This document shows, piece by piece, positions 27,076-35,270 of a stretch of DNA of 64,000 nt (positions within the stretch are counted from its first letter, which is position 1; each line of letters opens with the position of its first letter). The position numbers and the translations under genes were made by a program. This DNA is from Crocinitomicaceae bacterium (lineage in GTDB: Bacteria; Bacteroidota; Bacteroidia; Flavobacteriales_D; Crocinitomicaceae), in assembly GCA_029251865.1 (NCBI GenBank), contig JAQXCN010000012.1:22482-86481 (forward strand), given 5' to 3'. The notes below the pieces were generated by a model, which had not been told where the DNA came from, searched no databases, and was given only the letters and a program-made list of their open reading frames with translations.

Positions 27076-28359
27076 ATGAATGCTTTAGCTCCACTTGCCG
27101 AAAGAATGCGCCCAAAAAATCTGGAAGCATATATAGGACAAGAACACCTACTTGCTGATAATGCACCTTTGACGCGCGCTTTAGAGGCTGGTATTATTCC
27201 TTCTATGATTTTCTGGGGTCCTCCAGGAGTTGGCAAAACAACATTGGCTTACCTCGTTGCGGAAAAGTTAAAAAAGACTATTCACACATTATCTGCAATA
27301 TCTTCGGGTGTGAAAGATGTTAGAGAGGTCATTGCAAAAGTTCAAAATGCAGGGATGTTTCAGGAGTCGGGAACCATTCTTTTCATTGATGAAATACATC
27401 GGTTTTCGAAATCGCAACAAGATTCATTACTAGGCGCAGTAGAAAAAGGAGTTGTTACCTTGATTGGAGCTACTACGGAGAATCCGTCATTTGAAGTTAT
27501 ATCCGCCCTCTTATCTCGTTGTCACGTCTACACCTTAAAGGACCATTCGAAGAAAGATCTCATTGCTCTGCTTCAAAGAGCGATCACACAGGATAGAGTT
27601 TTAGCACAACGAAAAGTCACATTCAAAGAGTACGATAGTCTTCTTGCTATATCGGGCGGTGATGCGAGAAAGATTTTAAATGTTTTTGAAATTATAATAA
27701 GTGCGTTCCCTGAAAATGAAAGTATTGAAATCACGAATAAACTAGTTCAAGACAATGCGCAACAATCCTTAGCGCGCTACGACAAGGATGGAGATCAACA
27801 CTACGACATTATATCTGCTTTCATTAAGGCCATTCGGGGTAGCGATGCTAATGCTGCTGTTTATTGGTTGGCACGAATGGTTGAAGGAGGAGAAGACCCA
27901 AAGTTTATTGCTCGACGTTTAATCATTTCAGCAGCCGAAGATATCGGTTTGGCAAATCCAAATGCATTACTTCTTGCAAATAATACATTTCAGGCAGTCG
28001 AAAAAGTTGGCTGGCCAGAATCGAGGATTATTTTAGCTCAATGTGCGATTTACTTAGCCGATAGCCCCAAAGGAAATGGCGCATACATGGCGATAAATAA
28101 TGCACAACAAGTCGTACAAAAAACAGGCAATCTCAATGTTCCTATTGCTCTTCGTAATGCATCAAGTACATTAATGAAAGAACTCGGTTATGGTGAGAAA
28201 TATAAATACAGCCATGACTTTGATGGCAACTTTGTAGCGCAAGAGTTTTTACCTGAAGAAATCAAGGGGCTTTCTTTTTACAAAGCAGGTTCAAGCGCAA
28301 AAGAGCAAACTATTGCACAAAACCAAAACAAACTTTGGAATAATAAATACAAGAAGTAA
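27076..28359 (+). CDS. rarA: Replication-associated recombination protein A (clamp-loader-like AAA+ ATPase)
   Basis: A 427-residue AAA+ ATPase of the RarA/MgsA/WRNIP1 family, active at stalled replication forks with SSB. It begins with the family signature LAERMRPKNLEAYIGQEHLL. Walker A is GPPGVGKTT (48-56), Walker B LFIDEIHRFSKSQQDSLL, sensor 1 GATTENPSF, followed by the tetramerisation domain with RRLIISAAEDIGLANP. Length is usual. The stop TAA overlaps the next ATG (TAATG), so the acyltransferase gene is coupled to it. Confidence 0.95.
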   Translation: MNALAPLAERMRPKNLEAYIGQEHLLADNAPLTRALEAGIIPSMIFWGPPGVGKTTLAYLVAEKLKKTIHTLSAISSGVKDVREVIAKVQNAGMFQESGTILFIDEIHRFSKSQQDSLLGAVEKGVVTLIGATTENPSFEVISALLSRCHVYTLKDHSKKDLIALLQRAITQDRVLAQRKVTFKEYDSLLAISGGDARKILNVFEIIISAFPENESIEITNKLVQDNAQQSLARYDKDGDQHYDIISAFIKAIRGSDANAAVYWLARMVEGGEDPKFIARRLIISAAEDIGLANPNALLLANNTFQAVEKVGWPESRIILAQCAIYLADSPKGNGAYMAINNAQQVVQKTGNLNVPIALRNASSTLMKELGYGEKYKYSHDFDGNFVAQEFLPEEIKGLSFYKAGSSAKEQTIAQNQNKLWNNKYKK

Positions 28360-29282
28360 TGGGTAAGTTATTGTATTTCTTTATTCTCTTACCGCTTTCA
28401 TGGCTGCCTTTTAGCGCACTCTACACTTTATCTTATTTGCTATACTTTTGTTTGTTTTATGTTTTTAGATATCGAAAAGAAATTGTCTTCCAGAACATCA
28501 GCAAAAGCTTTCCTGAAATGGATACTAACTCTCATCTCCAAATTGCAAAAGACTACTATCGCCATTTTGCAGATGTTATTGTTGAAGGCATAAAAAACCT
28601 GAATATTTCAGAAAAATCTCTTAAAAAGAGATACCGCGTTATAAATCCTGAAATCGCAAATAACTTTTTTGAAAAAAATAAGAGCATTATTTTATGTGCT
28701 GGTCATATAAATAATTGGGAATGGTGGATCACCCATCAAAATAAAGCACTTGAGCACCAAGCGATTGGTATTGGAATGCCCTTAACACAAAAATCATTAG
28801 GTGCAAAAATCAATGAAAGAAGAGAAAGAATGGGCATGATTGTCACTGATTCTTTACAATACAAAGCAGCCATAAAAACATTGGAAGACCGGGTATTCGC
28901 ACTACTTATCTTAGGAGATCAATCTCCTGGCAGTGTCAAAAAAAGCTATTGGACAACATTTCTACATCAAGAAACTGCATTTACCTTCGGAACAGAAATG
29001 ATTGCAAACACTTATAACCTACCTGTGATCTATTACTCGGTTAGAAAGGTCAAACGTGGTTTTTATGAACTTGAACTTAAAATTCTAACTGAAGAACCCT
29101 TATCTTTACCCTATGGTAAATTGACTGAAAAATATGTTTCGGCATTAGAGCATGATATCATAAATCAACCGAGCCAATGGATTTGGTCTCACAAAAGATG
29201 GAAAAAAGAAGTACCAAATGATCTCAATTCAATTAAAAATGAACATCAAAAGCATTTTAATACTCGTTTTCGTAGCAACTAG
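28359..29282 (+). CDS. Lysophospholipid/lipid A acyltransferase (LpxL-like)
   Basis: A 307-residue membrane-associated acyltransferase of the HtrB/LpxL family, which adds a secondary acyl chain to lipid A at the inner membrane. It has an N-terminal membrane helix (about 5-37) and the catalytic HX4E motif GHINNWEW (His116, Glu121). Later family blocks include ILGDQSPG and the C-terminal QWIWSHKRWK. In Bacteroidota this family may also acylate aminolipids. It is coupled to rarA by TAATG and overlaps the following gene by 44 nt in another frame. Confidence 0.9.
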   Translation: MGKLLYFFILLPLSWLPFSALYTLSYLLYFCLFYVFRYRKEIVFQNISKSFPEMDTNSHLQIAKDYYRHFADVIVEGIKNLNISEKSLKKRYRVINPEIANNFFEKNKSIILCAGHINNWEWWITHQNKALEHQAIGIGMPLTQKSLGAKINERRERMGMIVTDSLQYKAAIKTLEDRVFALLILGDQSPGSVKKSYWTTFLHQETAFTFGTEMIANTYNLPVIYYSVRKVKRGFYELELKILTEEPLSLPYGKLTEKYVSALEHDIINQPSQWIWSHKRWKKEVPNDLNSIKNEHQKHFNTRFRSN

Positions 29283-30222
29283 CCTCTCGACGACCTCACT
29301 AATTGCCCAGTATAAACACTATGCCGACTCAAAAACCCACTCTAGAGGAATTACAGGTTTTAAGAATAGTTTATACTTAAGTTCAAATACTGGACTTGTA
29401 TACGAGTACAATGTTAAAACGCATAAATCGAGATGTCTGAATCTCTCCTCACCGCTGCATGAGCTGAGAGACATCGATGTAAATGGACAGAAAATTATTG
29501 CGATGCAAAGCCATGACGTAAGCCAACTCTCTTACATTTTGAATGGTAAACCCATGCGATTAAGTATAGATGCCAACGCGGTTTTCTTTGATGGAATGGC
29601 AATGTATGCACTCAAAGGAATGCTCTTTGGAGACCCTGTTAATGGTAAGTTTCCAATTTACTACACGAATTCTGGCGGTATCAAATGGTTTCCAACAAAA
29701 ACAACAGTTAATGCACTGGAAGGTGAGTTTGGATTTTCAGCAAGTGGCACGAGTATCGTATACATTGATGGTTCTTTTATTATTGTAACCGGCGGTCTCA
29801 ACTCAAGATTTATTAGCACCTCTGACATGGGTGAAACTTGGTCCAGCTCAAAATTACCATTTGAATCAAAAGCGAGCTCCGGCGCCTATTCAGTTGCGAT
29901 GAATGACCTCAATAATGGCGTTGTTGTAGGTGGGAACTATAAACGCCCTGAGGATGCAACAAGAAATTGTTTTATCACCAACGATGGAGGCAAAACCTGG
30001 AAGCCATCAAAGAAAGGTCCAAATGGTTACCGTTCATGCGTTATCGTTCATAAAGGTGTGTATTATGCTTGTGGAACTAGCGGTATTGATTACTCACTAG
30101 ACCAAGGTATGAATTGGTCTGCACTTACAACAGGGAAGTTTTACAGCCTGGCTGTTTTAAAAAACAAGCTTTATGCTTCTGCATCTGAGGGGAGAATCGC
30201 GAAATTCAAACTCGTAAAATAA
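29239..30222 (+). CDS. Secreted BNR/Ycf48-like beta-propeller protein
   Basis: A protein of 327 residues with a signal peptide (MNIKSILILVFVATSLSTT, cleavage near LIAQ). The body has repeated Asp-box-like units (TSDMGETWSSS, TNDGGKTWKPS, SLDQGMNWSAL), typical of sialidase/photosynthesis-stability-factor beta-propellers. The start is the ATG just before the signal peptide, which lies inside the last 44 nt of the acyltransferase gene; an earlier in-frame ATG would spoil the signal. No catalytic residues of a sialidase are evident, so a binding or assembly role is more likely. Confidence 0.82.
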   Translation: MNIKSILILVFVATSLSTTSLIAQYKHYADSKTHSRGITGFKNSLYLSSNTGLVYEYNVKTHKSRCLNLSSPLHELRDIDVNGQKIIAMQSHDVSQLSYILNGKPMRLSIDANAVFFDGMAMYALKGMLFGDPVNGKFPIYYTNSGGIKWFPTKTTVNALEGEFGFSASGTSIVYIDGSFIIVTGGLNSRFISTSDMGETWSSSKLPFESKASSGAYSVAMNDLNNGVVVGGNYKRPEDATRNCFITNDGGKTWKPSKKGPNGYRSCVIVHKGVYYACGTSGIDYSLDQGMNWSALTTGKFYSLAVLKNKLYASASEGRIAKFKLVK

Positions 30223-30267
30223 GCATAAGCTTTTCAACTTTTCCTTAGGCTATTTTAGACTTTCGAT

Positions 30268-30275
30268 TATTTTTG
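30268..30275 (+). promoter_or_regulatory. -7 box for trxB
   Basis: TATTTTTG matches the -7 consensus exactly, 14 nt before the trxB start. A matching -33 element is not clear. Confidence 0.5.
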
Positions 30276-30289
30276 TAAAAAATTTATTT

Positions 30290-31237
30290 ATGAGTGCTAT
30301 AGAACGAATTCAATGCTTAATTATAGGTTCCGGCCCTGCAGGGTATACCGCGGCAATTTATGCAGCACGAGCTGACATGAAACCAGTCCTTTATGAAGGG
30401 TTACAGCCAGGAGGACAGTTAACTACTACAAATGAGGTTGAGAATTTCCCAGGATACAAAGATGGTGTGACTGGACCTGAAATGATGATAGAGTTAAAGG
30501 AACAAGCACAGCGTTTTGAAACGGATGTGAGACCCGGTTTTATTAACAAAGTAGATTTCTCAGGTGAGGTTCATAAATGCTGGTCTGATGATGGCAAAGA
30601 AATTCATGCTGACACTGTAATCATTTCAACAGGTGCCTCCGCGAAATACCTAGGACTTGATAGCGAACAAAAATATTTAAAACTTGGCGGTGGCGTCTCC
30701 GCATGCGCGGTTTGTGACGGTTTCTTTTACCGTGGGCACGAAACGGTAATTGTTGGCGCTGGTGACTCCGCTTGCGAGGAGGCGCATTATCTTTCTAAAC
30801 TATGTACCAAGGTAACGATGCTTGTTCGTAGAGACGAGTTTAGAGCCTCTAAAATTATGGCGGAAAGAGTACGTAAAACTGAAAATATTGAAATCCTTTA
30901 CAATACAGAAACCAAAGAAGTACTCGGCGACGGACAACTGGTTACCGGAGTTAAGGCTTTGAATAATAAAACAAATGAGGAAGTCGAAATCCCATGTACA
31001 GGCTTTTTCGTTGCTATTGGCCATAAGCCAAACACGGATATATTTAAGGATTTCTTAAACTTGGATGAGACCGGTTATATCGAATATGAAGAACCTGGAA
31101 CGAGCTATACAAACGTAAAAGGCGTATTTGTTGCTGGTGATGCAGCGGATAAAACGTACAGACAAGCGGTTACGGCAGCGGGAACAGGATGTATGGCGGC
31201 TTTAGATGCAGAGAGATATCTCGCAGCGAAGCATTAA
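30290..31237 (+). CDS. trxB: Thioredoxin-disulfide reductase
   Basis: A 315-residue FAD/NADPH flavoenzyme that keeps cytoplasmic thioredoxin reduced. The FAD dinucleotide fold is IIGSGPAGYTAAIYAAR (11-27), the redox dithiol is CAVC (Cys139, Cys142), the NADPH fold is VGAGDSACEEA, and the C-terminal FVAGDAADKTYRQAVTAAG closes the FAD site. Length and domain order are those of the low-molecular-weight form. The gene is monocistronic and ends 2 nt before a convergent gene. Confidence 0.97.
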   Translation: MSAIERIQCLIIGSGPAGYTAAIYAARADMKPVLYEGLQPGGQLTTTNEVENFPGYKDGVTGPEMMIELKEQAQRFETDVRPGFINKVDFSGEVHKCWSDDGKEIHADTVIISTGASAKYLGLDSEQKYLKLGGGVSACAVCDGFFYRGHETVIVGAGDSACEEAHYLSKLCTKVTMLVRRDEFRASKIMAERVRKTENIEILYNTETKEVLGDGQLVTGVKALNNKTNEEVEIPCTGFFVAIGHKPNTDIFKDFLNLDETGYIEYEEPGTSYTNVKGVFVAGDAADKTYRQAVTAAGTGCMAALDAERYLAAKH

Positions 31238-31239
31238 AT

Positions 31240-31494
31240 CTACTTCATACAGTCAAATAGAGCCTCTGCCAGTTCATCCGGTATCTCTTCATGCGTTTCG
31301 TAATACTTAATATAGGCATCATCTGTCTTAAAGTGCGTTTTAACTTTAGTACCATAACAGTCGCAGTCGTAGACATCATCGATACATTTCTCAGTGAAGT
31401 CAGCCATGGTTTTGTTCATAGACTCTTCAGGACTACCGCATGAAACAAACAGAGACAATAGACCTGCTCCGCATACAGTCTTTAATAACTTCAT
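31240..31494 (-). CDS. Small predicted lipoprotein with cysteine-rich helical module, 84 aa
   Basis: The start is the ATG of MKLLKTVCGAGLLSLFVSC, giving a lipoprotein signal with lipobox FVSC (Cys19). An upstream in-frame ATG would bury the signal behind 26 residues. The mature part has a DCDCYGTKVKTHF segment and a final FDCMK, a C-x-C plus distal C pattern with helical spacers. The same pattern seems to recur at the C-terminus of the upstream gene's product, 10 nt away on the same strand. Function unknown; a small periplasmic or outer-membrane anchored module. Confidence 0.72.
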   Translation of the reverse strand: MKLLKTVCGAGLLSLFVSCGSPEESMNKTMADFTEKCIDDVYDCDCYGTKVKTHFKTDDAYIKYYETHEEIPDELAEALFDCMK

Positions 31495-31504
31495 TTTTCT
31501 TTGT

Positions 31505-32140
31505 TTAAAAAGGTAAATCCACAGATTCAACCTCTGATTCATCAATATTTTCACCACAAGGACAAAGGTCATCCATTTTTGCTAAAAAAGCATCCCGATT
31601 CCCTGTACTTTCGTCGGCATTCATTTTATTGTAATCTTCGTAATTTGGAAAAGATTTCATTACCTCTCGCTTAAAACAAAGAATATTAAAAGATCTGTTC
31701 TCATTAATAAGCTTCTCACAATCGGCCATAACCCCCTCTTGTCTCTCAGTTGTCCAACCATTATTCATTTTGGACGTTTTGGATATCATTACACCACTTA
31801 CAAAACAAGCAACCAGAACCCAAGTTAAACCTGCAATTTGAGCTAATTTATTCCCCTCGCTTTTCGCTTTCCCCATGAGCCTGATTCCTAAAAACACGAA
31901 TAGGAATCCAACTAAAGAAGTCAATATAAGACGGAACATCATTTTATTTTCAATTGACCAAGACTCTCCCTTGAGGAGAAATAAAGATATGGCCAAAACA
32001 CCTCCTGTCAAAGCAATTAAAAAGGTTAGACCTCCATAGATGGTAAAACGCTCATTATTGTCGGCTTTGCTCGATTTTCGTAATTTATATCCGAGATACA
32101 TTCCTGCAATTGAGAGTAGAAGTATGGCTAAAAGTTTCAT
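31505..32140 (-). CDS. Membrane protein with C-terminal cysteine-rich module, 211 aa
   Basis: I do not recognise the family. Four hydrophobic segments span about residues 2-17, 34-54, 66-85 and 100-120 (LLAILLLSIAGMYLGYKL, FTIYGGLTFLIALTGGVLA, LILTSLVGFLFVFLGIRLM, IAGLTWVLVACFVSGVMI). The rest is a soluble domain with ILCFKREVMKSFPNYEDYNKM and a final DDLCPCG, resembling the cysteine module of the lipoprotein gene that follows. The pair form a two-gene operon between convergent trxB and the divergent chalcone isomerase-like gene. Confidence 0.72.
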   Translation of the reverse strand: MKLLAILLLSIAGMYLGYKLRKSSKADNNERFTIYGGLTFLIALTGGVLAISLFLLKGESWSIENKMMFRLILTSLVGFLFVFLGIRLMGKAKSEGNKLAQIAGLTWVLVACFVSGVMISKTSKMNNGWTTERQEGVMADCEKLINENRSFNILCFKREVMKSFPNYEDYNKMNADESTGNRDAFLAKMDDLCPCGENIDESEVESVDLPF

Positions 32141-32271
32141 AATTTTCTGATAATTTAAGATAAATATAACAAATCAATCAAGGAATTCACAGACTGAATC
32201 TTTATTTTAGCATGATAATTGCAAACCAAAGCGGGAACAGTTTTGTTTTCACTAATTAAAAGTATAATCAT

Positions 32272-32832
32272 ATGAAATTTATTCTATCAAGCTTATTGGT
32301 GCTTTTCATGGCACAAGGCTCTATTGCTCAAAACAGATCAATTGGCGGCGTTACATTTCCACCAAAATTAGACATTAAAGGAACTTCACTTTACTTTAAC
32401 GGATGTGGGTTAAGAGAAAAGTACACCTTAGACCTATATGTAGCTGGTCTTTATCTCGATAAGACAACCATGGATGCAAAGAAAATCATGGCCTCAAGTT
32501 CTAGTTCTGCAATTAAATTGGTAATTACGTCGAGTAAGGTTACCCGCGACAAATTCAACGAATCCGTAAAAGACGGTTTTGAAAACGCAACTACAGGTAA
32601 AGCGACTGCTGCTGAAATTGCTAAATTCAAAGGTTTCTTTTCAGAACCATTCAAAGTTAAAGATGAAATCTTGATGATTTATGTACCTGGAAAGGGAGTT
32701 GCAGTAACCATTAATGGAAAATACAAAGGAATCGTTGAAGGTTTAGAGTTTAAAAAACGACTCTATGCTATTTGGCTTGGAGATAAACCGGCGAGTGCTA
32801 AATTGAAAAAAGGAATGCTCGGCAGACTTTAA
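32272..32832 (+). CDS. Chalcone isomerase-like periplasmic protein
   Basis: A 186-residue protein with a signal peptide (ILSSLLVLFMAQGSIAQ) and a chalcone isomerase-like fold. Diagnostic stretches are GGVTFPPKLDI, LYFNGCGLREKY, DLYVAGLYL and KRLYAIWLGDKPAS near the end. In bacteria these proteins are not flavonoid enzymes; they are thought to bind fatty acids or other small hydrophobic ligands. Monocistronic with its own hairpin terminator. Function otherwise unknown. Confidence 0.88.
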   Translation: MKFILSSLLVLFMAQGSIAQNRSIGGVTFPPKLDIKGTSLYFNGCGLREKYTLDLYVAGLYLDKTTMDAKKIMASSSSSAIKLVITSSKVTRDKFNESVKDGFENATTGKATAAEIAKFKGFFSEPFKVKDEILMIYVPGKGVAVTINGKYKGIVEGLEFKKRLYAIWLGDKPASAKLKKGMLGRL

Positions 32833-32848
32833 TCGACAATTAAATTAC

Positions 32849-32874
32849 AAAGGCTTCATATGAAGCCTTTTTTT
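32849..32874 (+). terminator. Rho-independent terminator after the chalcone isomerase-like gene
   Basis: A perfect 10-bp stem AAAGGCTTCA / TGAAGCCTTT with a two-base central TA leads into seven T residues. The A-run on the 5' side means it could work on both strands. Confidence 0.9.
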
Positions 32875-32895
32875 ATGTTCTAATCTTTTTGATTT

Positions 32896-33804
32896 ATGAA
32901 ATATCCCCTACTACTCTTTCTCTTTCTTGTAACACAAAACCTTATCTCTCAAAATACCATTCGCGTTATTGGACATAGAGGTTGCAGGGGGGTAATGCCC
33001 GAAAATACGATATCAGGTTTTCAGCGTGCATTTGATCAAGGTGCTGATGGTATTGAGTGGGATGTCGTCGTAAATGGAGAGGGAAAGCTTGTAGTATCAC
33101 ACGAGCCTTATTTTCATCCTGATTTTTGCCTTGATAAGGATGGTGAAATGATCAAAGACGAAAAAAAATATAATATCTACAAAATGACTCAGGATGAAAT
33201 TGAAGCCTTTGATTGCGGTTCTAAAACGCATAAAAACTTCCCTGAACAAGAAAAGTTTAAAGCAACAAAACCACTTCTGAAGGAGGTCGTTGAATTGCTT
33301 CCTGTTAAAGCATTCGGAAAATTGATTCTATTTGAAATAAAGTCAGATGAACCAGAATACGGTATCTCACAGCCTTATCCTGAAGCATATGTTGATTTAA
33401 TCCTCAAGGAGGTTGTGGCTTATAAACTTAAAAATGTGGTTTATATGAGCTTTGATAAAAATATCATTGAGGCTCTTTATAAAAAAAATCCTGAGCTTCG
33501 ATTGGCCTACCTCACCTACTTGCCCTCTAAATCTGCAAAAGCATTCTTAAGAGAGCTATCTTTTAAACCTTTTGCATTAGGCATGTTTCACATGACATTA
33601 AATACAAGAAAGCTGAGACAGCTCAGCTCCAAGGGCGTTCAAGTATACGCCTGGACAGTTAATCAACCAAAAGACGCAAATAGAATGATGGAGCTCGGTA
33701 TTGACGCAATTATAACCGATTATCCAAAAACCATCATAAATACACGCGGATCCTACTCGGATCGTCCAAAAAGAATAAAGCGTAATGGAACCCCTGTTTT
33801 TTAA
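32896..33804 (+). CDS. Glycerophosphodiester phosphodiesterase
   Basis: A 302-residue exported TIM-barrel phosphodiesterase that cleaves glycerophosphodiesters to glycerol-3-phosphate and an alcohol. After a signal peptide (LLLFLFLVTQNLISQ) the catalytic core appears as GHRGCRGVMPENT (His27, Arg28), GIEWDV (Glu54, Asp56) and VSHEPYF (His69). C-terminal blocks VYAWTVN and GIDAIITDYP are family markers. It is just upstream of, and not clearly separated by a terminator from, the tmRNA gene. Confidence 0.94.
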   Translation: MKYPLLLFLFLVTQNLISQNTIRVIGHRGCRGVMPENTISGFQRAFDQGADGIEWDVVVNGEGKLVVSHEPYFHPDFCLDKDGEMIKDEKKYNIYKMTQDEIEAFDCGSKTHKNFPEQEKFKATKPLLKEVVELLPVKAFGKLILFEIKSDEPEYGISQPYPEAYVDLILKEVVAYKLKNVVYMSFDKNIIEALYKKNPELRLAYLTYLPSKSAKAFLRELSFKPFALGMFHMTLNTRKLRQLSSKGVQVYAWTVNQPKDANRMMELGIDAIITDYPKTIINTRGSYSDRPKRIKRNGTPVF

Positions 33805-33822
33805 TATTCTTTGTGAACCCTT

Positions 33823-33854
33823 TTTGAAATTACACGTTAATAGTTCTAACTTTG
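33823..33854 (+). promoter_or_regulatory. Strong promoter of the tmRNA gene
   Basis: TTTG (33823-33826), 20 nt, then TAACTTTG (33847-33854): both Bacteroidota primary-sigma elements are exact and correctly spaced. The mature tmRNA 5' end is 15 nt downstream of the -7 box, so a short leader would be removed by RNase P. Confidence 0.85.
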
Positions 33855-33868
33855 TAAAAACGTTCTTT

Positions 33869-34268
33869 GGGGTCGACATTGGATTTGACAGCGGTAGCAT
33901 TGGTCAAGTGTCAGCATGCAGAGGGTTGTGGTGAACCTCTTAAATATCATGTCACAAACTATAATTGACAATACGTCATACGCACTTGCTGCTTAATTAA
34001 CGGAATGTTAATTGGCTTAATTCCACTGAATAATAGTAGGTAGAACAAGTACTTCCGGCAGGCTTCGGCCCGTTAGGTCCGCCAACAGGAAGTCCAAATC
34101 ATCGGGCTGGTGCTCACGACGGTACTAAGTGAGCATAAGAAACTAGTGTCTAAGTTAAAGTTTTGGGGGTCTCTGTCCGAACTTTAATCGAAAACCAATC
34201 AGAAACTAAGCATGTAGAAAGCTTGAAGAATCGTCGTTTGGACGAGGGTTCGAACCCCTCCGACTCCA
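33869..34268 (+). ncRNA. ssrA: Transfer-messenger RNA (tmRNA)
   Basis: About 400 nt. The 5' GGGGTCG pairs with CGACTCC near the 3' end to form a seven-pair acceptor stem with one G-U wobble. The T arm GAGGG-TTCGAAC-CCCTC is intact. An internal reading frame encodes a tag ending ...DNTSYALAA followed by TAA (33967-33996), the YALAA degron recognised by ClpXP. The codon where translation resumes is not certain; GAC at 33967 would give a nine-residue tag. The 3' CCA is not fully encoded (ACT follows the stem), so it must be added. A hairpin terminator follows. It rescues stalled ribosomes together with SmpB. Confidence 0.95.
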
Positions 34269-34280
34269 CTGTATTGAAAG

Positions 34281-34306
34281 CCCGGCCCTATGGTCGGGTT
34301 TTTTTG
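34281..34306 (+). terminator. Rho-independent terminator of the tmRNA gene
   Basis: Stem CCCGGCC / GGTCGGG (one G-U pair), a four-base loop, then seven T residues, 12 nt after the tmRNA 3' end. Confidence 0.9.
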
Positions 34307-34468
34307 TTTGGCAAATATTGACTTTGGATTAAGACATAAATTATGTTTTTACTTTTTGGCAATGTCTCTCGTCACTTTTTGCAATTTAGTAAACTAAAAA
34401 TCTTTAGAGAATTTTAACAAGGCATTCAATACAATGAATTCCACTTCAATTATTCTTAAATTTATGAG

Positions 34469-34636
34469 ATGATAAAGGAACCAAAAAAGAAAGAAACTGA
34501 CTACTTTATTGGTATCGGCTTATGTTTTGGAGTCGCGTTTGGTGCAGCTTTCGACAACATAGGTCTTGGTATAGCTCTAGGTCTTCTTTTTGGCGCAGCT
34601 ATTCAGCAATACAAGAAAAAGAAAGATAAAGCTTAA
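34469..34636 (+). CDS. Small Gly-rich membrane protein, 55 aa
   Basis: A reading frame of 55 codons with a basic-acidic N-terminus (MIKEPKKKETD), two short glycine-spaced hydrophobic segments (FIGIGLCFGVAFGAAF and IGLGIALGLLFGAAI) and a Lys-rich tail (QQYKKKKDKA). The pattern resembles a glycine-zipper membrane hairpin. Its TAA overlaps the ATG of the LysE gene (TAATG), strong support that it is translated. TAAATTTA stands four bases before its ATG. It may help assemble or regulate the exporter, or be an independent membrane peptide. Confidence 0.72.
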   Translation: MIKEPKKKETDYFIGIGLCFGVAFGAAFDNIGLGIALGLLFGAAIQQYKKKKDKA

Positions 34637-35238
34637 TGGCGCTGCTCACTGGCATACTTTTGGGTTTAGGAACCATACTCTTTATAGGACCCGTTTTCTT
34701 TTACCTCATCAAAAGCACCCTAGAATCTGGCTTTAAAGCAGGATTGTCTGTGGCCTTTGGAATCATCCTCGGAGATATGCTTTGTTTGGGAATTGCACTT
34801 TACAGCGCTACTGAATTTAATGCATCACCTACTTTTGAATTTTGGGCTTCGATATTAGGAGGTTTAATCTTACTTATTATTGGACTCAAATATGTCCTTA
34901 AACCCAACCTCAACGCGACCGTGAAAGGTCGTCTAAAAAGAAGCTCTCTATTGGTTTATGGAATCAATGGCTTCTTGATTAATTTTGTGAATCCCTTTGT
35001 CTTTGCCGTATGGTTTGGCTTTGTGAGCTACACCGAAGCCCTCTACAACCATAGCACTGCCCTATTTTCGCTACTAGTAACTCTTGGCGTCATTTTCTCT
35101 ACAGATGTCTTAAAAGCCCTATTTGCAGGACGCATTAGTCACTTAATTAAGCCTCAAAAGCTAAAGAACTTCTTTCGTGTCTTTGGCATCTTGATGATTT
35201 GCTTCTCGATTCGATTGTTGCTCCACCCATTCCTTTAA
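34636..35238 (+). CDS. LysE/RhtB family exporter
   Basis: A 200-residue inner membrane protein with about six hydrophobic helices, matching the LysE superfamily of amino acid and small-metabolite exporters. The N-terminal helix GILLGLGTILFIGPVFFYLIK carries the family G-x-G-P-x region, and NGFLINFVNPFVFAVWFGF is the second-half counterpart with the conserved N-P. The substrate is unknown. It is translationally coupled to the 55-residue membrane protein and ends 32 nt before a convergent gene. Confidence 0.88.
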   Translation: MALLTGILLGLGTILFIGPVFFYLIKSTLESGFKAGLSVAFGIILGDMLCLGIALYSATEFNASPTFEFWASILGGLILLIIGLKYVLKPNLNATVKGRLKRSSLLVYGINGFLINFVNPFVFAVWFGFVSYTEALYNHSTALFSLLVTLGVIFSTDVLKALFAGRISHLIKPQKLKNFFRVFGILMICFSIRLLLHPFL

Positions 35239-35270
35239 CGCCTTTTTTATAGCATCGAAAAGAGGAGCTT

